A stretch of DNA of 8,259 bases from Candidatus Eiseniibacteriota bacterium (GCA_005893365.1 VBPB01000184.1:1-8259), one strand, 5' to 3'. Shown: positions 1 through 6,260, counted from the first letter of the stretch. Made by a program: numbers and translations. The notes: generated by a model not told the origin, from the letters alone.

Positions 1-1
1 C

Positions 2-931
2 GCGGTGCTGCTGGCGCGCGACGGGAAGCCCCTGCTGCGCCAGGCCTGGAACCGCGCCGAGCGCCGCTTCGCGGTCCCCAACCGGCCCGAGACGCGGTTC
101 AACCTGGGCTCGGTCAACAAGCTGTTCACCAAGGTCGCCATCGCCCAGCTGGCGCAGCGGGGCAAGCTCACGCTCGACGACCCGCTCACCCAGTGGCTGC
201 CCGACTGGCCGGGGCCCTCGGCCGGCAAGATCACCATCGCCATGCTCGCCGCGCACCGGGCCGGCATCCCCGACATCTTCGGCCCGCGCTACGACGCGGC
301 GGACCGCTCGAAGCTGCGGCACAACCGTGACTACCTCCCGCTCTTCCGCGACCAGCCGCTGTGGTTCGAGCCGGGCACCTCGGAGCGCTACTCGAACGGG
401 AGCTACGTCCTGCTGGGCGAGATCATCGCCAAGGCCTCGGGCCAGGATTACTACGACTACCTGCGCGATCACGTCTGGGGACCGGCCGGCATGAACGCCA
501 CCGGGGACTTCGAGGCCGACGACCCGACGCCCGACCTGGCGATGGGCTACACCCGGGGCGAGGACGGCGACGCGCCGCTGCACGAGAACGTGTTCACCCG
601 CCCCGCGCGGGGGAGTGCGGCGGGCGGTGGGTATTCGACGCTCGACGACCTGCTGCGCTTCGACCAGGCGCTGATCGGCGGCAAGCTCTGCCCGCCGGGC
701 TGGACGGATTGGGTGATCGGCGGCCCGCCGCCCGCGGACGCCAGGATCGCGGCCGCCGCCGCCCATCCGCAGCCGCCGTCGGTCGGCTTCGCGGGCGGCG
801 CCCCGGGCATCGCCGCCGACTACACCCGCGAAGGGGCGATCACGCTCATCGTGCTCGGGAACTTCGACCCGCCGCTCACCCAGGCGGTCGCGCGCCAGCT
901 GCGCGCCGTCATGCGCCGGATGAAGCCGTGA
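2..931 (+). CDS. Serine hydrolase, class C beta-lactamase/esterase family (S12), 5'-truncated
   Basis: This is a member of the beta-lactamase-related (penicillin-binding protein/class C/esterase EstB-like) serine hydrolase family. The frame is open to the left edge; a GTG at 5 is only an internal valine, so the true start and any signal peptide lie outside the window. Numbering from that GTG, the nucleophile motif SVNK is at 36-39 (Ser36, Lys39), the family motif HRAGIP (usually HTSGIP) at 84-89, the Tyr motif YSN at 129-131, and the typical GGGYSTLDDLLRF at 207-219. The third motif, normally His-x-Gly or Lys-Thr-Gly just before GGAPG, reads Phe-Ala-Gly (262-264). Activity could be peptidase, esterase or lactamase; substrate cannot be assigned. 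The gene ends in TGA 117 nt before the next start, and that next gene has its own promoter-like sequence, so they are probably separate units. Confidence 0.9.
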   Translation, partial: AVLLARDGKPLLRQAWNRAERRFAVPNRPETRFNLGSVNKLFTKVAIAQLAQRGKLTLDDPLTQWLPDWPGPSAGKITIAMLAAHRAGIPDIFGPRYDAADRSKLRHNRDYLPLFRDQPLWFEPGTSERYSNGSYVLLGEIIAKASGQDYYDYLRDHVWGPAGMNATGDFEADDPTPDLAMGYTRGEDGDAPLHENVFTRPARGSAAGGGYSTLDDLLRFDQALIGGKLCPPGWTDWVIGGPPPADARIAAAAAHPQPPSVGFAGGAPGIAADYTREGAITLIVLGNFDPPLTQAVARQLRAVMRRMKP

Positions 932-1012
932 CCGGCCCGGGCGCCTGAGCGGCGGCGCGTCCCGGCGCCGTCGCGGCGCGCGACCGGGGTGGCGCCCACG
1001 CCCTTGGCGGCC

Positions 1013-1041
1013 TTGGTGGGCCGGAGGTTCGTTGCCATAAT
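1013..1041 (+). promoter_or_regulatory. Sigma-70-like promoter for the 1048 membrane protein, probably giving a leaderless mRNA
   Basis: A -35-like TTGGTG (1013-1018) is followed after exactly 17 nt by a -10-like CATAAT (1036-1041, five of six consensus bases). Transcription would be expected about 7 nt after the -10, at or next to the ATG at 1048. The only Shine-Dalgarno-like string nearby, GGAGG at 1023-1027, is 20 nt from the ATG and falls inside the promoter spacer, so it would not be transcribed. Both facts suit a leaderless transcript. This is read by eye from one site and not tested against background. Confidence 0.5.
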
Positions 1042-1047
1042 CCGGCC

Positions 1048-2769
1048 ATGGCCGAGGCGCGAGCGAGGGCGGGTGAGGCGTCCGCGTCCCGTCCCCTCAC
1101 CGGGGCCGTCATCCTCGTGTTCACGCTGGCCTCGGCGTTCGCCATCAACCCCTACGCCTACGGGGGTGGCGACAACCGCATCGCCATCCCGTTCCTCAAG
1201 GCCTTCGCCGACCCGGGGCTCTACCCGGGCGACTACCTCCTCGCCCAGCGACCCTACTACTACACCTATCTCTGGAACGCCCTCGGCCTGATCCATCGGG
1301 TCTTAAGCGTCGGGCTCCCGGCGCTCTTCTTCGGCCTCTACCTGGCCGCCCTCTTCCTCACCTTCCTCGGCGTCCACCGGCTGTCCACCACGCTGTTCCG
1401 GAGCCCGGCCGCCGCGGCGCTCGCGCTGGTGCTGTTGGCCTTCCCGCGCATGACGCTCGGGGGGATCCCGATCGTGGACCCGATGCTCACCACCCGGGCG
1501 GTCGCGACGCCGATCGTCCTGTTCGCCATCGTCCAGCACCTCGAGGGGCGGATCGGGCGCGCCTTCTTACTGCTGGGCCTCGCCTACCTGGTCCACCCGA
1601 TCACCACCCACTTCGGCCTGGCGATGCTGGTGGGGGCCACCCTCGTCCGGCCGCGGCGCGATGGGCTGCGGCGTCTCGGGACCGGCCTGCTCGGGTTCCT
1701 GGCCGTGGCGAGCCCGCTACTGCTCTGGCGGCTCCAGCATGCGCCGCCGTCGCTCCACCTGGGCCTGGCCGACCCGGAGTGGGTCCACGCGCTGCGGGCC
1801 CGTTCGTCCCACCACCTGTTCCCGTTCAGCTGGGGGTGGACCGCCCTCGTGCACGCCCTGGCCGCGATCGCGCTCCTGGTCCTCACCACGCGCGGGTGGG
1901 GCGCGGCCGACGAGCGGCACCGCCAGGTGCGCGCGGCGGCCTTGGCGCTGGTGGTACTGGGCGTGGCCGGGACCGTGTTCTCGGAGCTCGAGCCACTGGG
2001 CCTCGCCCTGCTCACCCAGCCGCTGCGCGCGTTCGCGTTCGTGGAGTTCCTGGTCATGGTGCTGGTGGCGGGGCACTTCGTCGCCGGCGCGGACCGGCCG
2101 CTCCGCCGCGCGGACGCCCTGGTCGCGGCCCTCGCCGCCCTGTGGGCCGCTGGCGGGCCTCGGACCTACGCCCTGCCGATGATCGAGGCGGTGGTGGTCG
2201 TCATCGCGGTGATCGGGCTCAGGCGCGCCGGCTGGGGCGTGGGCGGCGCCGGCCGGTCGGTGGCCGCCACGACCGCGCTGATCGCCCTGGCCGCCAGCGC
2301 CTGCGTCGTCGACGACGCGCTGCTGGGGGCGGGCTCGACGTTCTCGATCACCGGGCTCGATCCACCGCTGCACCGCGACATCGGGCGCTGGGCGCGGACG
2401 CACACCGATCGGCGGGATGGCTTCATCGTGCCCCCGTTCGAGCCCGGCGAGTTCCGCGTCGAGGGCGAGCGGACGCTCTACGCCGACTCGGAGGACGGCA
2501 CGCTGATGAACTTCGATCCCGCCTTCGGGCGGGAATGGTCGCGGCGGATGCGCAACCTGCGCGCGCCGGATCCGGCCTCCGGCCAGGGCGACTTCTGCGG
2601 GCTGAGCGTGCCGGACCTGGTCGCGATCGCCCGCGAGATGGCCCTGCCCGGCCGCCGGGTCTTCGTGGTCTGGCCGTGCTCGGGCCGGCCCCTCGCACTC
2701 CCCCTGCGCTATCGCAACGCCGCCTACCGTGTCTACGAGATGCCGGGCGATGCGGCCACATCCCGGTAG
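1048..2769 (+). CDS. Polytopic membrane protein with GT-C-like layout and a soluble C-terminal domain (possibly DUF6798-like)
   Basis: This is a 573-residue inner-membrane protein of unknown function. Hydrophobic segments occur near residues 17-34, 90-111, 118-132, 148-165, 170-197, 208-226, 262-280, 296-311, 328-346, 355-370, 377-391 and 404-421, about 12 helices. The first loop contains the polar stretch GGGDNRIAIPFLKAF (39-53), with Asp41 and then Gly-Asp at 61-62; an acidic first outer loop is a feature of GT-C glycosyltransferases. HP at 183-184 and HHLFPFSW at 255-262 look conserved. Residues from about 438 form a soluble domain, including RWARTHTDRR and FIVPPFEPGEFRVEGERTLY, that resembles the tail of a family I remember as DUF6798. 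The ATG at 1048 is chosen because it sits one promoter length from CATAAT and gives a short charged N-terminus before helix 1. A glycosyltransferase role is inference only. The next gene follows after 94 bp on the same strand. Confidence 0.85.
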   Translation: MAEARARAGEASASRPLTGAVILVFTLASAFAINPYAYGGGDNRIAIPFLKAFADPGLYPGDYLLAQRPYYYTYLWNALGLIHRVLSVGLPALFFGLYLAALFLTFLGVHRLSTTLFRSPAAAALALVLLAFPRMTLGGIPIVDPMLTTRAVATPIVLFAIVQHLEGRIGRAFLLLGLAYLVHPITTHFGLAMLVGATLVRPRRDGLRRLGTGLLGFLAVASPLLLWRLQHAPPSLHLGLADPEWVHALRARSSHHLFPFSWGWTALVHALAAIALLVLTTRGWGAADERHRQVRAAALALVVLGVAGTVFSELEPLGLALLTQPLRAFAFVEFLVMVLVAGHFVAGADRPLRRADALVAALAALWAAGGPRTYALPMIEAVVVVIAVIGLRRAGWGVGGAGRSVAATTALIALAASACVVDDALLGAGSTFSITGLDPPLHRDIGRWARTHTDRRDGFIVPPFEPGEFRVEGERTLYADSEDGTLMNFDPAFGREWSRRMRNLRAPDPASGQGDFCGLSVPDLVAIAREMALPGRRVFVVWPCSGRPLALPLRYRNAAYRVYEMPGDAATSR

Positions 2770-2855
2770 GCGATGGGGCGGCGGTGGGTCCCGCCCGCTG
2801 GCCGCGGGATCGCGATGGGCGTACGCTCAACCTCGGGCATTCGCGAGCCGCTGAC

Positions 2856-2859
2856 GAGG
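2856..2859 (+). promoter_or_regulatory. Short ribosome binding site (GAGG) for the 2864 gene
   Basis: GAGG lies four bases before the ATG at 2864. The spacing is short but usable, and no better-placed start exists in this frame. A weak TACGCT hexamer at 2822-2827 could be a -10 element, but no convincing -35 accompanies it. This gene may instead be co-transcribed with the upstream membrane protein. Confidence 0.4.
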
Positions 2860-2863
2860 CACC

Positions 2864-3598
2864 ATGGCTGAGATCCCGGACCGACCCCCATCGCTGATCG
2901 CCACCGCCCGCGCGGTCTACGGCCTGCCCCCCGCCCTGACAGGGCTCATCCTCGTCTTCCCGATCGCCTCGGCGGTCGGCTTCGCGCTGGCGCTCGCGTA
3001 CCCGCCCACCGAGCATCGGGCCGTGATGCTGCTGGCGGAGAATCGCCTGGTCGAGAACCTCACCGTGGTCGGCTATCTCGCCGGCGTCGTGCCCGCCCTG
3101 ATGATGGCGGCGCGCATGCGGGCGGGGAACTGCCGGTGGGCGGTCCTGTTCTGGCTCATGATGGCGGCGATCTGCTTCGGGTGCGCGGGCGAAGAGGTGA
3201 GCTGGGGCCAGCAGATCTTCCACTACCAGCCGCCGCAGCTGTTCCGCGAGGCCAACGTCCAGCACGAGACCAACATCCACAATCTGCCCATCTTCCAGTT
3301 CCTGAGCGCCTGGTTCACCTCGATCCTGGGCGTCCTGGGGCTCGCGGCCATCGCGTTCCACACCCGCCGGCGCCGCGACCGCAGCGGGATCCCCAGTCCG
3401 GTGGTGACCTACGCGCTGGTGCTGTTCCTCCTCGGCGGCTGCGACGACTACGACCAGTGGGAGCCGGTCAGCATCGCCTTCGGCACGCTCATCGGCCGAC
3501 TCCAGGAGCTGGTGGAGATGCTGTTCGCCTTCGCGCTCGCGATCGGCATCGCGCTCGCGCTGCGTCGCGATTCGCGGCGGGGCGCGGCGCGCGGATAG
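2864..3598 (+). CDS. Conserved six-helix membrane protein of unknown function (GEExSWGQ / NxQxExNxHN motifs)
   Basis: This 244-residue integral membrane protein has hydrophobic segments near residues 21-46, 64-84, 90-107, 147-166, 179-192 and 215-235. Its sequence is marked by polar motifs beside or within membrane segments: ENRLVENLTVV (59-69), GEEVSWGQQIF (109-119), NVQHETNIHNL (131-141) and RLQELVEML (212-220). I recognise this motif set (GEExSWGQ, then NxQxExNxHN, then an ExxEL-like segment near the last helix) from widespread uncharacterised bacterial membrane proteins, but I know no assigned function. Clustered Glu, Gln, Asn and His near the membrane would suit metal or lipid head-group binding; that is speculation. 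It lies 94 bp after the larger membrane protein on the same strand, and its stop is 9 bp from the stop of the converging permease gene. No strong terminator is visible between them. Confidence 0.88.
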   Translation: MAEIPDRPPSLIATARAVYGLPPALTGLILVFPIASAVGFALALAYPPTEHRAVMLLAENRLVENLTVVGYLAGVVPALMMAARMRAGNCRWAVLFWLMMAAICFGCAGEEVSWGQQIFHYQPPQLFREANVQHETNIHNLPIFQFLSAWFTSILGVLGLAAIAFHTRRRRDRSGIPSPVVTYALVLFLLGGCDDYDQWEPVSIAFGTLIGRLQELVEMLFAFALAIGIALALRRDSRRGAARG

Positions 3599-3607
3599 CC
3601 GGGCCGC

Positions 3608-4975
3608 TCACCCCCCCGCGGGAGCGTCGGTCCGTGCCGGGGCGGGCCGGCCGCGGAACCAGACCGCCCACACCAGGGCCGCGACCCCGATCCAGGCGAG
3701 ACCGGTCAACGCCACCACGCGCACGTTGCGCTCGAGCACCGAGCCGACGATCGCCAGCAGCTCGAGGGCCGCGAAGGCGATGGCGGCCGCATCGAGCCAG
3801 GCCGGGCCGCGCTCGGCGGCCGGCGTGCGCCGCCGCAGCGCCGGGAGTGCCAGGCCGCTCAAGGCGAAGAAGACCGAGTCGACGACCACGACCCCGGTCG
3901 TGAGCAGATCGGTGCGGTCGAGCCCCAAGCCGAGCACGAGGGCGGTGGCGAGGGCTCCGAGCAGCAGGATCGCCGCCGCCGGCGTGTCGAAGGGCTCGAG
4001 GATGCGGGCGAAGGGTGCGAAGAACAGGCCGTCGCTCGCCATCGCCCAGGTGAGGCGCGGCCCGGTCAGGAACTGGGCGTTGAGCACGCCGAACGCCGAG
4101 GCCGCGACCGCGGCCGCCGCGATCCGCCGGCCGACCCCGGGCCAGGCCACCGAGAAGGCGTCCGCGACCAGCGCCTTGGCGTGGCGCACGCCGTCGAAGC
4201 CGAGCAGGTCGAGGTAGGCCCAGTTGGCCGCCAGGTAGGCCACGATCACGATGCCGACGCCGAGCAGGATGGCGCGCGGCACGGTGCGGCGCGCGTCCAC
4301 CACCTCCCCCGCCACCCACATCGCCTGCTGCCAGCCACCGTAGGCGAAGAGCGTCAGCGCCATGCCGGCGAAGAGACCGGAGAGGTGAGCGGGGGCAGCC
4401 GGCGCCGCCGGCGCCACCGGTACCCCCGCGCCCGGCTTCACGATCGCGGCGAGGACCACCAGGGCCCCCAGCGTCAGCAGCTTGGCGATCACGGTGACGT
4501 TCTGGACCTTAGCGCCGGTCCGCACGCCGAGGACGTTGAGGGCGACCAGCGCCCAGCAGAACACCGTGGCCATGACCAGCACCCAGCGCGCGGAGGGATC
4601 CTGCCCGTGGAGCGCCACCCCCAGATGCTGCGCGCAGACGATGGCGATGATCGCGACCGCGCCCGCCTGGATGGCGGTGAGGTTGCAGAACACGAACAGG
4701 AAGGCCGGCAGCCGGCCGTAGGTGTCGCGGAGCACGTGGTACTGCCCGCCCGCGACCGGACGCAGCCGGCCCAGCTCGGCGAACGTGAAGGCGCCGAGCA
4801 GGGCGATCAACCCGCCCAGGGCCCAGGCCAGCAGCGCGCGCGGGGCGCTGCCGGTCAAGGTCGCCACGTCGCGCGGGTTGAAGAAGATGCCGACGCCGAT
4901 GATCGCCCCCACCACGACGCAGGTGGCGTCCCACAGCCTCAGCACCTGGCGCAGATGCGGCGGACTCGCGGCCAT
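3608..4975 (-). CDS. APC-superfamily amino-acid permease
   Basis: This is a 455-residue secondary transporter of the amino acid-polyamine-organocation superfamily, the usual length, with about 12 hydrophobic segments. Helix 1 carries the substrate-binding glycine motif GAIIGVGIF (23-31). The helix 2-3 region has FAELGRLRPVAGGQY (65-79), the family's ELxxxxPxxGGxY signature. GVRTGAKVQNVTVIAKL (150-166) matches the helix 5 signature, and FAYGGWQQAMWVAGEV followed by DARRTVPRAI (210-236) matches the helix 6 and following-loop signature. The set looks closest to the LAT/SteT-like branch that moves neutral amino acids, but the substrate cannot be read from sequence. The ATG at 4975 has GGAG 8 nt upstream. 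The gene is transcribed leftward, 39 bp downstream of the secreted-protein gene, so the two may share a transcript. Its 3' end faces the converging membrane-protein gene. Confidence 0.93.
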   Translation of the reverse strand: MAASPPHLRQVLRLWDATCVVVGAIIGVGIFFNPRDVATLTGSAPRALLAWALGGLIALLGAFTFAELGRLRPVAGGQYHVLRDTYGRLPAFLFVFCNLTAIQAGAVAIIAIVCAQHLGVALHGQDPSARWVLVMATVFCWALVALNVLGVRTGAKVQNVTVIAKLLTLGALVVLAAIVKPGAGVPVAPAAPAAPAHLSGLFAGMALTLFAYGGWQQAMWVAGEVVDARRTVPRAILLGVGIVIVAYLAANWAYLDLLGFDGVRHAKALVADAFSVAWPGVGRRIAAAAVAASAFGVLNAQFLTGPRLTWAMASDGLFFAPFARILEPFDTPAAAILLLGALATALVLGLGLDRTDLLTTGVVVVDSVFFALSGLALPALRRRTPAAERGPAWLDAAAIAFAALELLAIVGSVLERNVRVVALTGLAWIGVAALVWAVWFRGRPAPARTDAPAGG

Positions 4976-4983
4976 GCGGGCGG

Positions 4984-4987
4984 CTCC
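4984..4987 (-). promoter_or_regulatory. Ribosome binding site (GGAG) of the APC permease gene
   Basis: On the minus strand GGAG stands 8 nt before the ATG at 4975, good Shine-Dalgarno spacing. It supports this start and shows that the permease can be translated independently within the short 39-bp gap. Confidence 0.55.
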
Positions 4988-5014
4988 GATCGGTGGGCGG
5001 CGGGACGGCGGCGA

Positions 5015-5935
5015 TTAACGGTAGAGGGTCTTGATCCGGCCCCAGGTCGAGCCACTCGCCGGCGTGGGGGCCGGGCAGATGATGACGTACTGGTTCCCGG
5101 GCAGGTTCGCCAGGTTCACGCCGGCGGGGGCGCCGAAGGCGCAGTTCCCGGGCTCGGAGGGCCCGAGCGTCTGATTGCCGATGGCGTGCGTCTCGGCGTC
5201 GGCGGCCAGGACGCAGACCTGGACACAGCCGGTGGGATCCCCGATGGCCGCGAGCGGGATCGCCCACTCGACCCCGGTCGTCACCCCGGCGCCCGAGGCC
5301 GACGCGCAGCCCGCCGTGACGCCGGCGCCGTTGGAATCATCCAGCGCCGCGAGGATGCCGGCGGGATCGGTCCCGCCCGTCAGCGTCCCCGGCGCTCCGG
5401 TCACGTTGTAGCCGAGGTCGTATCCCGCGCCCCCGCCATCGGGGAGCAGCTCGGCGAAGGCGCTGGCCATGTTGACCGTGCACCCCAGCCAGTAGTCCGC
5501 CGCGAAGACGGCATCGAACGAGAGCCCGGCCAGGCCGTTGAGCGTGTTGCCGCCGAACCATCCGACCGCCGGGTTGTCGGCGCGCAGCGTGTGCTGCCCG
5601 CCGGGGCGCGAATCGATGAACAGGTCGAACTCCTCCTGATGCGCGTAGGCGGTCGGGCAGCAGAACCCGAGGTTGCCCGACACGAGCACGTGGAGGACCC
5701 CGTCGGTGATGGCGCCGTAGAGGGCATCCAGCTCGGTGCCGTCCGCGTAGCGGACCGGGTCCGGCGAGAAGGCGGGGTTGGCGTCCTCGAAGCTGGTCTC
5801 GAGGGATTGGGTCGCGAGTGCCGCGCCGTAGTCCGGGTCGAGCCGGCCGTCCACGGTGATGGCGGCGGACCCCGAGCGGGCGAGGGTGACCGCGGCGAGC
5901 AGCAGGAGCGGGGCGAGCCGGACAGGAGACCGCAT
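5015..5935 (-). CDS. Secreted cysteine-rich hypothetical protein ending in WGRIKTLYR
   Basis: From the ATG at 5935 this is a 306-residue exported protein. MRSPVRLAPLLLLAAVTLA is a classic signal peptide start, with a probable signal peptidase I site after SAA at about residue 25. A longer frame reaches 6004, but its extra 23 residues would bury the signal peptide, and a GAGGTG ribosome binding site precedes 5935. The mature protein opens with ITVDGRLDPDYG, followed by a segment like ELDALYGAITDGVLHVLVSG and then FDLFIDSRPGGQ. I recall this pattern from secreted proteins of Planctomycetota and similar phyla, many with a PEP-CTERM tail; it suggests a beta-sandwich surface or carbohydrate-binding-like fold. 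No PEP-CTERM is present. The mature part has eight cysteines (including a CC pair and CVQVC), enough for four disulfides. The tail WGRIKTLYR follows a Pro/Ser/Thr-rich linker and could be a sorting tag. Function unknown. Confidence 0.85.
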   Translation of the reverse strand: MRSPVRLAPLLLLAAVTLARSGSAAITVDGRLDPDYGAALATQSLETSFEDANPAFSPDPVRYADGTELDALYGAITDGVLHVLVSGNLGFCCPTAYAHQEEFDLFIDSRPGGQHTLRADNPAVGWFGGNTLNGLAGLSFDAVFAADYWLGCTVNMASAFAELLPDGGGAGYDLGYNVTGAPGTLTGGTDPAGILAALDDSNGAGVTAGCASASGAGVTTGVEWAIPLAAIGDPTGCVQVCVLAADAETHAIGNQTLGPSEPGNCAFGAPAGVNLANLPGNQYVIICPAPTPASGSTWGRIKTLYR

Positions 5936-5939
5936 GGTC

Positions 5940-5945
5940 CACCTC
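5940..5945 (-). promoter_or_regulatory. Ribosome binding site deciding the start at 5935
   Basis: GAGGTG on the minus strand lies four bases before the ATG at 5935. With the signal peptide that begins there, it favours 5935 over the upstream in-frame ATG at 6004. No convincing -10/-35 pair could be picked for this gene. Confidence 0.5.
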
Positions 5946-6026
5946 GAGGGCGAGTCGGCGGGGGTCGTGCGGCAGATGGTGCCGCCGAACCAGGCGCCAG
6001 GCAAGCGCGAAACGCGGTCCGGCGTC

Positions 6027-6080
6027 GCGATCGCCCGTGCGCCCCACCCGGCGCCGGCGCGCGGCCGGTCGGGCGATCGC
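6027..6080. repeat. 11-bp perfect inverted repeat (GCGATCGCCCG) around a 32-nt GC-rich spacer
   Basis: GCGATCGCCCG at 6027-6037 is matched exactly by its reverse complement CGGGCGATCGC at 6070-6080. Each arm contains the octamer GCGATCGC, itself a palindrome. The spacer is GC-rich and can pair further within itself. It lies 92 bp upstream of the start of the secreted-protein gene, so it could be an operator pair or a leader hairpin. In DNA of this GC content an 11-bp match is notable but not decisive. Confidence 0.5.
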
Positions 6081-6098
6081 CGCCATCGCGCGACGGTG

Positions 6099-6120
6099 GT
6101 GTCCCGTACCGGAAATCATG
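6099..6120 (+). repeat. Left terminal inverted repeat of the 162-bp element
   Basis: This is a 22-bp end repeat that begins GTGTCCCGTACC and ends AAATCATG. It matches the right end exactly in reverse complement. The first base outside differs between the two ends, so the perfect repeat stops cleanly here. The AAATCATG part is AT-richer than almost all surrounding DNA. Confidence 0.85.
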
Positions 6121-6238
6121 CACACGCCGCGCGGGTTCTCGCGGCCGCTGGCGGCGTCGCTCCTCCTCCGTGTATCGCAACGGATACGCGTCGTCGTCGC
6201 TCCTTGCCAGCGGCCACGATCCCTCCGCGGGGCATGCC

Positions 6239-6260
6239 CATGATTTCCGGTACGGGACAC
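6239..6260 (-). repeat. Right terminal inverted repeat of the 162-bp element
   Basis: This is the exact reverse complement of the left end: CATGATTT inside and GTACGGGACAC at the outer edge. It is followed at once by TAG, and the start codon of the broken glycosidase-like gene is 51 bp away. Confidence 0.85.

Larger units (their letters stand above)
6099..6260. mobile_element. 162-bp MITE-like palindromic element with perfect 22-bp terminal inverted repeats
   Basis: The ends are exact reverse complements over 22 bp (6099-6120 and 6239-6260, beginning GTGTCCCGTACCGG). Pairing continues inward: most of 6123-6134 pairs with 6225-6236, 11 of 12 bases of 6141-6152 pair with 6206-6217, and GTATC (6172-6176) pairs with GATAC (6183-6187). 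The central pair and the terminal repeats share the same midpoint, 6179.5. The element has no coding capacity. A 10-bp direct repeat CGTCGCTCCT (6155-6164 and 6195-6204) flanks the centre. No clear target-site duplication is visible: the flanks are ...CGGTG on the left and TAGTT... on the right. The size, exact ends and intergenic position fit a MITE or REP/BIME-like repeat; a large regulatory hairpin is the alternative. No family could be assigned. Confidence 0.7.

Noticed and set aside
1717..2403. Minus-strand open frame of 228 residues, plus several plus-strand frames over the same region
   Set aside because: These overlap the hydrophobic, family-like membrane protein and have low-complexity Arg/Ala/Gly/Pro composition.
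2789..2809. Hairpin TCCCGC / GCGGGA after the large membrane-protein gene as a terminator
   Set aside because: The stem is only 6 bp, the loop is 9 nt and no T-run follows. Such stems are frequent by chance at this GC content.
2423..3361. 312-residue minus-strand open frame
   Set aside because: It is opposite the two membrane-protein genes, has an Arg/Gly/His-rich composition with no recognisable motif, and is explained by third-position GC bias.
5946..6004. Upstream start at 6004 for the secreted protein
   Set aside because: It would put 23 extra residues before a textbook signal peptide, and a ribosome binding site favours 5935.
5960..6015. Minus-strand TTGCCT-17 nt-CACCAT as a promoter for the secreted-protein gene
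   Set aside because: The -10 matches only three of six bases and nothing else supports it.
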